Below, piece by piece: positions 25,033 through 33,700 of a stretch of 64,000 nt of DNA. Origin of the DNA: an uncultured Porphyromonadaceae bacterium (lineage in GTDB: Bacteria > Bacteroidota > Bacteroidia > Bacteroidales > Barnesiellaceae); contig UPYI01000003.1 of assembly GCA_900538555.1 (NCBI GenBank), forward strand, positions 185,445-249,444, read 5' to 3'. Position numbers and translations under genes: made by a program. The notes under the pieces are model-generated. The model worked only from the letters and a program-made list of their open reading frames with translations, ran no database searches and was not told the DNA's origin. The first letter of the stretch is position 1. Each line of letters starts with the position of its first letter.

Positions 25033-26304
25033 TTATTCTACGGGAATGTCTTTGTTCACATTTTTGCTTCCGACCAAAGCATAGTAGAGCAAATAAGCCA
25101 ACGCTACCACGATTACCCAATAGCTGGTCATGAAGCCGGCAACGTCTGCCACGTAGTTTTGGATCAACGGAAGGATACCGCCACCGACAACCAATGCCAT
25201 GAAAATACCGGTTGCTTGTTCGGTGTATTTACCCAGACCTTCGACAGCCAAGTTAAAGATACCGCCCCACATGATCGAGGTACACAAACCTACCAATACG
25301 AAGAGCATGGCATTTACAGGAACTTCCGCCATACCGAACGAAAGGTCGGATTTAAATACCGGAATATTTACCAATATACTTGTCGGCAAGAAAATGGCAG
25401 TAACTACCAACAGGATACCCACACCCGATGCGGCAGCCAACATGGTTTTGCTGGATATTTTCGCACCGACCGAAGCTCCTACGAAACGACCTACCAGCAT
25501 CAGGAACCAATATGTTCCGGTTACCAAACCGGCTTCGGATGCCGATCCGGCAAAGCCTTTTGCATCGGTCAAGAAGAGGTTCATGGTTCCGGGGACACCG
25601 ACTTCAATACCTACATACAGGAAGATAGCGATAGCACCCAGTACGAAGTGGCGGAAAGCCCACGGAGAATGTTCGTATTTCACCGATTTTTTCTCGACAT
25701 GAGGTTCGGGGATATTCACAAAGAAGAGTACGACTCCTACCATAAAGAAGATACCCATTGCGATGAACAATACGGGATTGACATCGACAATAGCCGTTTC
25801 TTTGGTTACTTCACCGACCAGCATACCTACCAACACCGGTACAAGCGTACCCATCAGCGAATTGAAAGTAGCTCCGGTCTGGATCAATTGGTTGCCTTTT
25901 TTACCGTAACCGCCGAGGGTATTCAACATCGGGTTTACCACCGTATTCAACATACACATGGAGAAACCGGCGATGAATGCGCCCACCAAATAAATTTCAA
26001 AGCTGCCGAACACACCGGAGAGGTATTGAACCAATACACCGGTAAAGCCGACCAATATGGCGATAAGGGCTGTATTTTTATAACCGATTTTTTTAAGCAT
26101 CATACCGGCGGGTATTCCCATAAATGCATACGCCAGGAAGTTGGCGAAGTTACCCAGCATACCACCGAAGTTAGATACTTGAAATTGTTCTTTTACAACA
26201 ACCCCCATAGGAGCTGCCAAGTTAGTTACAAACGAAATCATACCGAACAGCGCGATCATCATGACAATCGGCAGGGTGTAATTCTTTTTTTGTTCTGTTT
26301 CCAT
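25033..26304 (-). CDS. MFS sugar transporter, FucP-type
   Basis: 423 residues with 12 predicted membrane helices. It matches the fucose/glucose-galactose permease branch: VTNLAAPMGVVVKEQFQVS, NFANFLAYAFMGIPAGMMLKKIGYK (loop 2-3 motif), FIAGFSMCMLNTVVNPMLNTLGG (helix 4 region), and QTGATFNSLMGTLVPVLVG. These are proton symporters for hexoses or deoxyhexoses across the inner membrane. The substrate is not fixed by the sequence, and no catabolic genes adjoin it. A near-consensus -7 box (TACCTTTA, minus) lies near 26454. Confidence 0.87.
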   Translation of the reverse strand: METEQKKNYTLPIVMMIALFGMISFVTNLAAPMGVVVKEQFQVSNFGGMLGNFANFLAYAFMGIPAGMMLKKIGYKNTALIAILVGFTGVLVQYLSGVFGSFEIYLVGAFIAGFSMCMLNTVVNPMLNTLGGYGKKGNQLIQTGATFNSLMGTLVPVLVGMLVGEVTKETAIVDVNPVLFIAMGIFFMVGVVLFFVNIPEPHVEKKSVKYEHSPWAFRHFVLGAIAIFLYVGIEVGVPGTMNLFLTDAKGFAGSASEAGLVTGTYWFLMLVGRFVGASVGAKISSKTMLAAASGVGILLVVTAIFLPTSILVNIPVFKSDLSFGMAEVPVNAMLFVLVGLCTSIMWGGIFNLAVEGLGKYTEQATGIFMALVVGGGILPLIQNYVADVAGFMTSYWVIVVALAYLLYYALVGSKNVNKDIPVE

Positions 26305-26673
26305 AGAGTTAATATAGTTTTGTTAATGTGTTTTCCTTTTTACCAAATCATTGATTTAAAAAACATTCGATGATTTTATACGGATCAAAGCATCAATAGC
26401 TGTGCCATCGATGCTTCTCCGTAGTTTCGCACTACTCTAATTTCGGGGGATAAAGGTAACCGATTTCAACGGATTTCATAGCTTCTTCCTTAATTTTTTT
26501 TATCCGCTTTATTAATTTTTTATAGATCGGGTATTTACAATAAGGGAATATTCGAAAATAAAAAAGAATCCCGCACGGCTGGCGTGTAGAAAAGAGGTTG
26601 TTTCAAAATACAAATTTTGAAACAACCTCTCTCGCTTTATCAGTCATTCGTATTTAAACCTGTCGCACGAACG
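26305..26673. other. Intergenic region holding the yggS terminator and MFS leader
   Basis: No gene seen. The right part holds the terminator at 26593-26630; the left part is an AT-rich leader likely to carry the MFS promoter. Confidence 0.5.
26593..26630 (-). terminator. Strong terminator downstream of yggS
   Basis: A 17-bp perfect stem (AGAGGTTGTTTCAAAAT at 26593-26609 and its complement at 26614-26630) with a four-base loop, followed by TTTT on the minus strand. Confidence 0.85.
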
Positions 26674-27342
26674 TCATATCCGTTCGCCGAATATCGAACT
26701 GCCTACCCTAACCATCGTACTGCCCTCCTCTATCGCGATCGTATAATCGCCCGACATTCCCATCGACAGAATCGAGAAGTCCGGATCGCCGGCAAAAAAT
26801 TCAGAGCGAAAAGCGTCGAACGCCGATCGCAACCGGGCAAATTCCGACCGCACCGCAACTTCGTCGTCCGTATAGGTTGCCATACCCATCACGCCGCGTA
26901 TGCAGACATGAGGCAACGATGCGCGATCCAACGACGACAGCATCGCCCGGCATTCGTCTACCGAAAATCCGTACTTGGATTCTTCCTGCGCCACATGTAT
27001 CTCCAACAGGCATGAGACCCGGCGACCGATTTCGGTTGCCGACTTTTCGATTTCACGCAACAGCCGTTCACTGTCTACGCTGTGTATGATCGATACGCAA
27101 GGCACCACATACTTCACCTTATTGGTCTGCAAATGACCGATGAAATGCCATTCGATATCTTTGGGCAACGCCTCGTATTTACGTACCAGTTCCTGCGCCC
27201 GGCTTTCGCCGAAAACACGCTGTCCGGCATCGTATGCTTCGCGCACAGCTTCTTCGGGATGAAACTTCGATACTGCCACCAACTGCACCGACGGGGGTAT
27301 ATGACGGCGTACCTGTTCCAGATTTTGTGCGATCGTTCCCAT
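26674..27342 (-). CDS. yggS: YggS/PROSC family pyridoxal-phosphate homeostasis protein
   Basis: 222 residues from MGTIAQNLEQVRRHIP (ATG 27342). This start leaves four bases to the DUF4494 stop; an earlier in-frame ATG at 27399 would lie inside that gene. Landmarks: LVAVSKFHPEEAVREAYDAG with the PLP lysine (VSK), FGESRAQELVRKYEALP, EWHFIGHLQTNKVKYV, HSVDSERLLREI, and the C-terminal LSMGMSGDYTIAIEEGSTMVRVGSSIFGER. The family is a single-domain alanine-racemase fold that binds PLP and keeps its cellular pool balanced, without known catalysis. It is probably co-transcribed with the DUF4494 gene. Confidence 0.94.
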   Translation of the reverse strand: MGTIAQNLEQVRRHIPPSVQLVAVSKFHPEEAVREAYDAGQRVFGESRAQELVRKYEALPKDIEWHFIGHLQTNKVKYVVPCVSIIHSVDSERLLREIEKSATEIGRRVSCLLEIHVAQEESKYGFSVDECRAMLSSLDRASLPHVCIRGVMGMATYTDDEVAVRSEFARLRSAFDAFRSEFFAGDPDFSILSMGMSGDYTIAIEEGSTMVRVGSSIFGERI

Positions 27343-27346
27343 ACAA

Positions 27347-27805
27347 TTATTCTTGCGGACGGTCTTCCGCCGGTTTTTCCACTTCGAACGGATAAACATC
27401 CATCAACGGAGTCTCCGTGATCGACGCGATTTCATAGTCAGCCATCGTACCTTTCATACATTGAAGCAGATTTTCGAGTGCCTTCTTGAAGTCTTCGGCT
27501 TGCACCAATATATAGGTAGAAGTCTTTTTTTCCACTCCGCTTTTTTCGTCGAGCGTGATAAAATTCACTTTACATTTATACCATTTATCGCCGGTCTCAT
27601 CGTTGAAAAGTTCGCTGATATTGGCACGTTTCACTGCCGAGACGGAAAAGTCGCCCGAAATAAAAGGGGTCATTTCCTTGATGATCCGGGCTTCCGCCTC
27701 GGTAAAGGAGAGGGCATCGACCAAATAGGGTTCGTTCACTTTTTTCAAGAGCCCGTTCTCCATCATCTTATCGTATTTTACTTTACATTCAAACCAGTTT
27801 GCCAT
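27347..27805 (-). CDS. DUF4494 domain protein
   Basis: 152 residues from MANWFECKVKYDKMMENG. Residues about 1-110 carry the DUF4494 pattern: WFECKVKYDKM, KVNEPYLVDALSFTEAEARI, WYKCKVNFITLDEKSGVEKK and YILVQAEDFKKALENL. The repeated W-[FY]-x-CKV-[KN] motif suggests an internal duplication of a strand. The function is unknown; the family is confined to Bacteroidota as far as I know. The tail is acidic and probably disordered. It sits four bases upstream of yggS. Confidence 0.88.
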   Translation of the reverse strand: MANWFECKVKYDKMMENGLLKKVNEPYLVDALSFTEAEARIIKEMTPFISGDFSVSAVKRANISELFNDETGDKWYKCKVNFITLDEKSGVEKKTSTYILVQAEDFKKALENLLQCMKGTMADYEIASITETPLMDVYPFEVEKPAEDRPQE

Positions 27806-27868
27806 AATCTTTATTTTTTTAAATGACGATGCACTGCGCCGCAAATCGGGGCAATGCATCACGATATT

Positions 27869-28339
27869 TTAATATTCTGTTTTATCCGTTTTATTCTCCC
27901 ATTTCCGGAAAGCTTCCAGAGCCTCTTCCCGCATCATCGGCTGTGCTTTCAGACGGCGGTCTTCCGGGCGGCGTTCCAACTCATCGTAAATAAACGAATC
28001 GTCGAATCCGATATTCTTCGCATCGGTTTTATTGTTCCCGTAATACAGTTTGTCCAAATGCGCCCAATAAATCGCACCCAAGCACATCGGACACGGCTCG
28101 CACGAAGAGTAGATTTCGCAACCGCTCAGATCGAACGTGCCCAATACTTTGGCGGCTTCACGTATCGCACTCACTTCGGCATGCGCCGTAGGATCGACCG
28201 AAGCCGTAACCCTGTTTACCCCACGGGCTATGATCTTCCCGTCTTTTACAATCACAGCGCCAAACGGACCGCCGTCGTTGTCGATATTCCGAATCGAAAG
28301 GTCGATAGCCTCCCGCATAAAATCATGGTTCTTACACAT
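27869..28339 (-). CDS. guaD: Guanine deaminase, small CDA-fold type
   Basis: 156 residues. Zinc ligands and catalytic Glu: PTAHAEVSAIREA (His53, Glu55) and SCEPCPMCLGAIYWA (Cys83, Cys86). The region TDAKNIGFDDSFIYDELERRPEDR and a C-terminal tail ending in Glu-Tyr match Bacillus GuaD, in which the last Tyr closes over the active site. The length equals that family. The reaction is guanine + water to xanthine + ammonia. The matching tail argues against tRNA adenosine deaminase (TadA). It is preceded by a promoter-bearing repeat at 28457-28548. Confidence 0.88.
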   Translation of the reverse strand: MCKNHDFMREAIDLSIRNIDNDGGPFGAVIVKDGKIIARGVNRVTASVDPTAHAEVSAIREAAKVLGTFDLSGCEIYSSCEPCPMCLGAIYWAHLDKLYYGNNKTDAKNIGFDDSFIYDELERRPEDRRLKAQPMMREEALEAFRKWENKTDKTEY

Positions 28340-28456
28340 AGTTCCTATTTTTACTATCCGGCATTCCGATAGCCGGTTTTATTCAACATCCGGTGCAACC
28401 TGCCACGCCGTTTCTATTTTTCTCTTGCGTACCGCATTGCATATCCGCGTATAGCG

Positions 28457-28548
28457 CAAAGATAACGAAAGGAGAGAGCAGAAACAAATGGGAAACGAAG
28501 TTTCACAATTAGATTAAACCGAGCCGCATCCTATCTTCTACAAAGATA
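28457..28548 (-). repeat. Promoter-bearing 92-bp repeat, copy 1 (drives guaD)
   Basis: It is bounded by two minus-strand -7 boxes, TATCTTTG at 28541-28548 and at 28457-28464. The proximal box has TTTG (28485-28488) at a 20-base spacing, a perfect promoter pointing at guaD. A GAAACGAAGTTTC palindrome lies at 28492-28504. The order matches the copies at 29240-29331 and 58199-58290, all exactly 92 bp. Confidence 0.85.
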
Positions 28549-28549
28549 G

Positions 28550-28578
28550 AAAAACGCAGCGATAACCTCACTGCGTTT
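28550..28578 (-). terminator. Terminator of engB
   Basis: Stem AAACGCAG (28552-28559) with CTGCGTTT (28571-28578), followed on the minus strand by TTTTT. It lies 26 bp past the engB stop and directly abuts the guaD promoter repeat. Confidence 0.75.
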
Positions 28579-28603
28579 AAAAAAATTTAAGTTTGGACTT
28601 CCA

Positions 28604-29215
28604 CTATTCTTCTTCGGCAGAAAGCGAAGCTGTGATCTCCCCGATGTAATCGAGCAGTTCCTCGCGCCCGATCTTTTTCTCTGCCGAAGTCGTAAATATC
28701 GGCGGCAACTCTTCCCACGTTTCCAACAGCTTTTCTTTGTACGCCCGAACATGTTCGCGCAATACGACCGGTCCTATCTTGTCGATCTTCGTGAATACGA
28801 TGGCAAACGGTATTCCGTTTTCGCCCAACCATTCCATAAATTCCAGATCGATTTTCTGTGCTTCATGACGGCAATCGATCAGTACGAACAGGCAGGTCAT
28901 TGCCTCGCGTTCCAGAATATAATCTTCTATCACCTTTCGAATCGCCTCCCGTCCGCTCTTGCCGCGCTGGGCATATCCGTAACCGGGCAAATCGACAATG
29001 TACCACGAATCGTCTACGATAAAATGGTTGATCAGCGTCGTTTTTCCCGGCATAGACGAAGTCATCGCCAGTCCTTTCTGACGTACCAACATATTGATGA
29101 GCGATGATTTCCCGACATTCGACCGACCGATAAAGGCATATTCGGGCAGCCCCGTATCGGGACATTTCCGGACATCGGTATTACTGATGACAAATCTTGC
29201 GTTCTTTATTTCCAT
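28604..29215 (-). CDS. engB: Ribosome biogenesis GTPase EngB (YihA/YsxC)
   Basis: 203 residues of the TrmE-Era-EngA-EngB GTPase class. G1 is GRSNVGKSS (30-38), G2 region GKTTLINHF, G3 DLPGYGYA, G4 TKIDK, and the G5-like TSAEKKIG. The protein helps assemble the large ribosomal subunit. The length and motif spacing are standard. It is driven by the promoter in the repeat at 29240-29331 (proximal -7 box 29240-29247, 24 bp before the ATG). Confidence 0.96.
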   Translation of the reverse strand: MEIKNARFVISNTDVRKCPDTGLPEYAFIGRSNVGKSSLINMLVRQKGLAMTSSMPGKTTLINHFIVDDSWYIVDLPGYGYAQRGKSGREAIRKVIEDYILEREAMTCLFVLIDCRHEAQKIDLEFMEWLGENGIPFAIVFTKIDKIGPVVLREHVRAYKEKLLETWEELPPIFTTSAEKKIGREELLDYIGEITASLSAEEE

Positions 29216-29239
29216 ATTTCGTTCTTTACTTATTCTTTA

Positions 29240-29331
29240 CAAAGATAGCGAAAGGTGAGAGCAGAAGCAAATAGGAAACGAAGTTTCACGAATTGATTCT
29301 GCCGAACCGCATCCTATCTTCTATAAAGATA
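29240..29331 (-). repeat. Promoter-bearing 92-bp repeat, copy 2 (drives engB)
   Basis: The proximal -7 box is TATCTTTG at 29240-29247, with TTTG at 29268-29271 and a 20-base spacer. The distal box is TATCTTTA at 29324-29331. The central palindrome GAAACGAAGTTTC is at 29275-29287. It shares its distal box with the next unit. Confidence 0.87.
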
Positions 29332-29408
29332 GCGAAAGGCGAAAGCAGAGTCAAATTTATTTGAACTATGCCGAGCCGCATCCTATATTCGCGCATAACG
29401 CAAAGATA
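29324..29408 (-). repeat. Promoter-like repeat, copy 3 (tandem, 85 bp)
   Basis: It runs from -7-like TATCTTTA (29324-29331) to TATCTTTG (29401-29408). A TTTG at 29352-29355 sits 20 bases from the first box. The central inverted repeat is changed to TCAAAT-TT-ATTTGA (29351-29364). Confidence 0.78.
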
Positions 29409-29479
29409 AATATAAGCCGAGAGCAAAAGCAAATTTATCGGAAATTTGTTGAGATACAACCGGTGCTTCTATAAAGATA
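29401..29479 (-). repeat. Promoter-like repeat, copy 4 (tandem, 79 bp)
   Basis: It runs from TATCTTTG (29401-29408) to TATCTTTA (29472-29479). TTTG at 29430-29433 gives a 21-base spacer. The central inverted repeat is CAAATTT-N5-AAATTTG (29430-29448). Its right end overlaps a small hairpin GGTGCTT/AAGCACC (29462-29485) just past the winged-helix gene, probably its terminator. Confidence 0.72.
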
Positions 29480-29492
29480 AGCACCACTAACA

Positions 29493-29780
29493 TCAGAGTA
29501 TTTTACCCAGATATTCCTTTAAAGATGCCACATATTCGTCCAAAGCATTTCTTCCCTCATCTGTCAAACGGCATGTCGTCCTCGGCTTTTTCCCTACGAT
29601 TTCTTTCCGCACCTCGATATAACCGGCATCCGACAGTTTGTCGATCTGGACACTCAAATTGCCGGAGGTAGACTGCGTCTTCTCTTTCAGATAATTGAAG
29701 TCCGCCTCTTCGACCGAGAGCAACAGAGATACGATTGCCAACCGAAGCTGGGAATGCAATAACGGGTCGAGTTCCTTCAT
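29493..29780 (-). CDS. Winged-helix transcriptional regulator
   Basis: 95 residues. The whole protein is one winged helix of the MarR/PadR-like HTH_34 type: helix 1 PLLHSQLRLAIVSLLLSVE, HTH FNYLKEKTQSTSGNLSVQIDKLSDAGYI, wing VRKEIVGKKPRTTCRLTDEGR, then a C-terminal dimerisation helix. Relatives repress their own operon. It is encoded two bases after the membrane-protein stop codon, so the pair is translationally coupled. The palindromes at 30402-30416 and 30483-30497 are the likely binding sites. Confidence 0.88.
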   Translation of the reverse strand: MKELDPLLHSQLRLAIVSLLLSVEEADFNYLKEKTQSTSGNLSVQIDKLSDAGYIEVRKEIVGKKPRTTCRLTDEGRNALDEYVASLKEYLGKIL

Positions 29781-29782
29781 GA

Positions 29783-30382
29783 CTATTTGATTTTACTTCT
29801 GACAATATGTGCCGGTATCACCATAAAAAGCAAGAACGACAAACCGAAAAGGAGATTCCATGTGTTGTCGAATGTTCCTGCCAGAAGCATATATACGGCA
29901 GCGAGCAACCCGACAAGCGGGAACCACACGAAACTCTTTTCCTTGATAACAAGTCCTGTCATAGATACTCCGATACCGGCATAAATGATCGAAAGGGGCA
30001 TCATCAGCGAGAAATCAATTTTCCCGACATAAGCTCCTATCGCCACGATAGCGATAATAGTAAGTCCGAACATACTTCCGATAATCTTCCATATATTTCC
30101 GAGCATGCTTTCGAGGTAAGTGACGGCACCCGTTTTATTCCGTTTGCCTGTAAACGTTCCCCACAAATATAATACAAGCATCGCAAACCATACAAACTGG
30201 TATGACCAGTTTTCCGTAAAATAGATCAGAAACCATACCAATACGGAAAGAGCCACGGCTGAGTATCCATAAAGGAGCAACTGATTGTAGTCCTGTTTCA
30301 ATGAAGCCTCTTTTTTTGTTTTCCGGATCATATCGGAGATCAATTCGAGACTTTCCACTTCGTTAATTTTCCTGTCTTCCAT
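29783..30382 (-). CDS. Membrane protein co-transcribed with the winged-helix regulator
   Basis: 199 residues. A 40-residue charged N-terminus (KINEVESLELISDMIRKTKKEA) precedes about five or six hydrophobic segments: LYGYSAVALSVLVWFLIYF, FVWFAMLVLYLWGTF, IIGSMFGLTIIAIVAIGAYV, MMPLSIIYAGIGVSMTGLVI, WFPLVGLLAAVYMLLAG, LLFGLSFLLFMVIPAHIV. I know no function; such proteins regularly precede PadR/HTH_34-type regulators in Bacteroidota. No catalytic motif is seen. It may be the sensor or the target of the regulator downstream. Confidence 0.82.
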   Translation of the reverse strand: MEDRKINEVESLELISDMIRKTKKEASLKQDYNQLLLYGYSAVALSVLVWFLIYFTENWSYQFVWFAMLVLYLWGTFTGKRNKTGAVTYLESMLGNIWKIIGSMFGLTIIAIVAIGAYVGKIDFSLMMPLSIIYAGIGVSMTGLVIKEKSFVWFPLVGLLAAVYMLLAGTFDNTWNLLFGLSFLLFMVIPAHIVRSKIK

Positions 30383-30401
30383 TTTTGTTCCGTTTAAAGT
30401 A

Positions 30402-30416
30402 GTTTATTTTATAAAC
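30402..30416. promoter_or_regulatory. Operator-like palindrome, proximal site
   Basis: GTTTATTTTATAAAC (arms GTTTAT and ATAAAC around TTT), inside a 19-base stretch that recurs unchanged 81 bp upstream. It lies in the leader, 20 bp before the ATG at 30382. Confidence 0.7.
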
Positions 30417-30469
30417 CAAGTTGATTAAAAAGAAAGCAAACATTGCGCGCGATTGTCTGCTTTCGAATG

Positions 30470-30501
30470 CAAATATAAATAAGTTTATTTTATAAACCAA
30501 A
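30470..30501 (-). promoter_or_regulatory. Promoter of the membrane protein / winged-helix operon with embedded operator
   Basis: On the minus strand TTTG (30498-30501), a 20-base spacer and TATATTTG (30470-30477) give a perfect Bacteroidota promoter. The spacer contains GTTTATAAAATAAAC (30483-30497), identical to the proximal site on the other strand, so a bound repressor would block sigma-factor access. Confidence 0.8.
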
Positions 30502-30796
30502 CAAAATACTATTTTTATTAAAAAAGAATACGTCCGGATTCTCTACAAGCATACCCCTGTATTTACCCATTCCTAAAACGAGGGAAATGACAATCGTATT
30601 CTTTCCAATTACAGTGCGATACATTCCTAAACGATGCGGCATCGACACGATTCCGACACTCCCCTACCGACCGGCAAAGCACAGGTCCGGACGGGCGGAC
30701 AAAAAACAAACACGGATCGCACCGGCAAAGCGCCGCGAACAATCCGTGTTTATCTTTTTCTACGCTAACCTACGCAGGCGAGCATTTGATTATAAA
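30502..30796. other. Intergenic region with the terminator of the 1475-residue gene
   Basis: No gene seen. A stem AAACACGGAT (30708-30717) / ATCCGTGTTT (30742-30751) is followed on the minus strand by GTTTTTT (30701-30707), a good terminator for the gene ending at 30797. Confidence 0.75.
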
Positions 30797-33700
30797 CTAC
30801 TTGACAACCAGTTTCCGACCATTCTGAATATAAATTCCGGCAGGAAGGGTCTCGATCTGTTGCGGGGTGGCATTCCGAATAATCATAATACCCCGAAGGT
30901 CATATACATTATTATCGCCCGCAGATCCCGGAGCATAGAATACATCTTCCACTCCGCTGGTATCCACATCGACTATATTGGAAATAGCCGACTCGCCCCG
31001 ATCATATACGACAGTAACGCCATAACGGTGTATCAGATTGTCTGCCACATTATCTGAATACGAGAAGCCATTGACCGGAGTGTCGTTCAATTTCGTGCCA
31101 TCGCGATAGATATTGTAACCGACGATGTCGATATCGGGAAGTTCCGCATCGGGAATAAATGTAATATCGTCGATCATCATGGCGCAACGGTCGGAAGAGG
31201 TACAACGTATCGCGAAATAACGCGCTCCGTCGGGGAGTGTGAACGAATAGGAAGTCCAGCCTTCCGGGATCTCTATCGGATGGTCACCGCTTACTTTCAC
31301 AAAGTCGGCGATCTCTTTTCCTCCCCGCGAATAATACACCTCGATAGTCTCGTAGCCATATTGGGTCGTATAGCTCTTGGCAAAGAACGATATGGTTTGC
31401 GATGCACCGCAGAGTTCGGGCGATATCAACCAGTCGTCGTTATGTTCGGGAGCGACAAGTTTCGCAGCCATACAGGTGAGATATTTGTGCCCGGCGTGAG
31501 CCATAAGATACTCGTCGGCAAACTCGTGTGTATCATCAAAAACGATATAAGCCATTTCAGAACCTTGATTGGGGAATGTCTTACCGGATAACAGCCAGGT
31601 AGGAGCACCATCGACATCGACGAACGTCCAGCCATCGACTTGGTTTACGGCAAACGGTTCCGCCTCTTCAAAGCCTTCGACCACCGGATCGGGAAGCATA
31701 CCGCTCATATCGGGATTACCCCACGTAAGGGTCACCGTATTTTCACTACGTTGCGCCTGCAAATCGGCGACAACCGGAAGCGCCGGTTTATCGAGCATTA
31801 CCGAAGCTGACGAAGAGATGTTATTATCCGGATCTCCGTCGTTGTCGTGAACCACTACGGCATGATACTCCGCACTCTCGGGCGACATGACATGGAGCTG
31901 TTCGGTGAAATCGACCGAAGCCCGCATACCCGGAGCGATAGCAGCACCATCGGCAGATGCTACCATCTGTCCGTCACGGAAAAGCTGTACATGGTATCCG
32001 TTCGCTTCGAGCGCACCGTGGTTCCCGAGTGTAACGGAAACGCCGAACGGCTCGCCTGCCCTGACTTTCGACGGAACAGAAATCCGTTCAGCCGCCAGAT
32101 CGACATCGTGGAGTGTACCGATCTGAACATTATCTATCAAGGTATTGGTATAGGTGCGGGTCGTAGCGACAAAACGGAACTGCGCAACCTTACCGGCATA
32201 TTTGTCGAGCTTGACAGTGATGCGGTTCCAAGCCGAAACGACAGGCAGGTCTTTCATTGCCACTGTTGCAACCGGTTCCCAGCCCGATCCTGTATTGGCT
32301 TCTACCGCCAGCGTATTCTCATTTTCCACACCGGTATTGATGTGATAAGCATAGAGCCACATGCCCGGATTCGTCTGCGGAATCGTGATCTTACCCATAC
32401 CGAGAGCGGCAGCATCGCCTACCTGCGTACCGGTCATACCGGCGTATCCGTTGTCGCCGTCGTGCGGCATAATGCCATAGGATTCATCGTAGAGATCCCA
32501 CATGCCTCGTCCGGCAATATTATTGGCATAAACCACACTCGAAACGTTACCACCATAGAACGACTCTTTAAACGGCGTTCTGTAAGGCGTACCCACAGGA
32601 ATGAAAATCGATTTGGCATCGATGCCCGATCCGGCTTCGGTATGTGCGGTTACCTGCCACTGCATAAGATTCTGTTTCGAGCCGGCAGGTGCTGCCTGAT
32701 AGGTGTACGATGTTTCGGGCTTGTTTTCAAACAGCGTGATCGGTTCGGGATTGGAAATATCGACCAACGTATAGGTAATGATTCCGGGCACGATAAGGTT
32801 TCCGTCCGCATCGACCGAGGGAGGATTCCATGATACGGTCACCATTCCGTCTCCGTCGATTTCAACGGCACTCAGATTTTCGACTTTCCCGGGGACATTA
32901 ATACCCAGATAGCAGCTGATATCGTCCGACGCAACTCCGGCACCGGCTTCGGTGTAAGGAATCGCACGGTAGGTATGGAGACCTTTCACGTCCACCACAT
33001 CGGTAAATTCAAGACGAGAACCGAGCTGGGGATCGGAGAACGTATTCACGAGCACAAGATCCCGGTACAGTTCCACCTTTGTCAGCGAAACGAGCGGATT
33101 TCCTTCGACATCCTTTTCCGGGGCGGTCATCGATACCACAGCCTGCAAAGCACCGGCGGGATCGGGGGTAACCGTAAACGAACCGACCTGAGCCGCCACG
33201 TTCTCCCGGCTCATACCTGCGGCTATCTCGAAGTCCTGCACAAACAGATAATCGGCATAAGCGTCACTGATACCGTGGAAACCGATAAAATAGGTTCCGC
33301 TTTCTTCGGGGACTATATATTTTTCCACATGCAACGGTTCTCTTCTCGCCACCGTTATGTCGGTAGGTTCGAGCAATTCATGGGTCATACCTTCTACCGT
33401 CGGTGCGTTGCCCCATTTTACTTCAAGCCGCTCGGGATAATACGGATCGCCGGCAAACGTATTGAACGATATTTTATAGCTCTTTCCAGCCTCCAATGCA
33501 ATAGGCGGTGTAATCAACCAGTCGTCGAGAGCTTTCGATGTGTTGTATTTCAGCGAAAGAGACACTGTGGTTTCGTTCCAACGGTAAGCACTCCACACCT
33601 GTCCGTCCTCATTGCCGTCGATCGTCGTGTAAAGCATGAGAGGATTTTCACCCACGAAGGAGGGGAAATAAGGAGGATGTATTTCTCCGAGAGCGATAAC

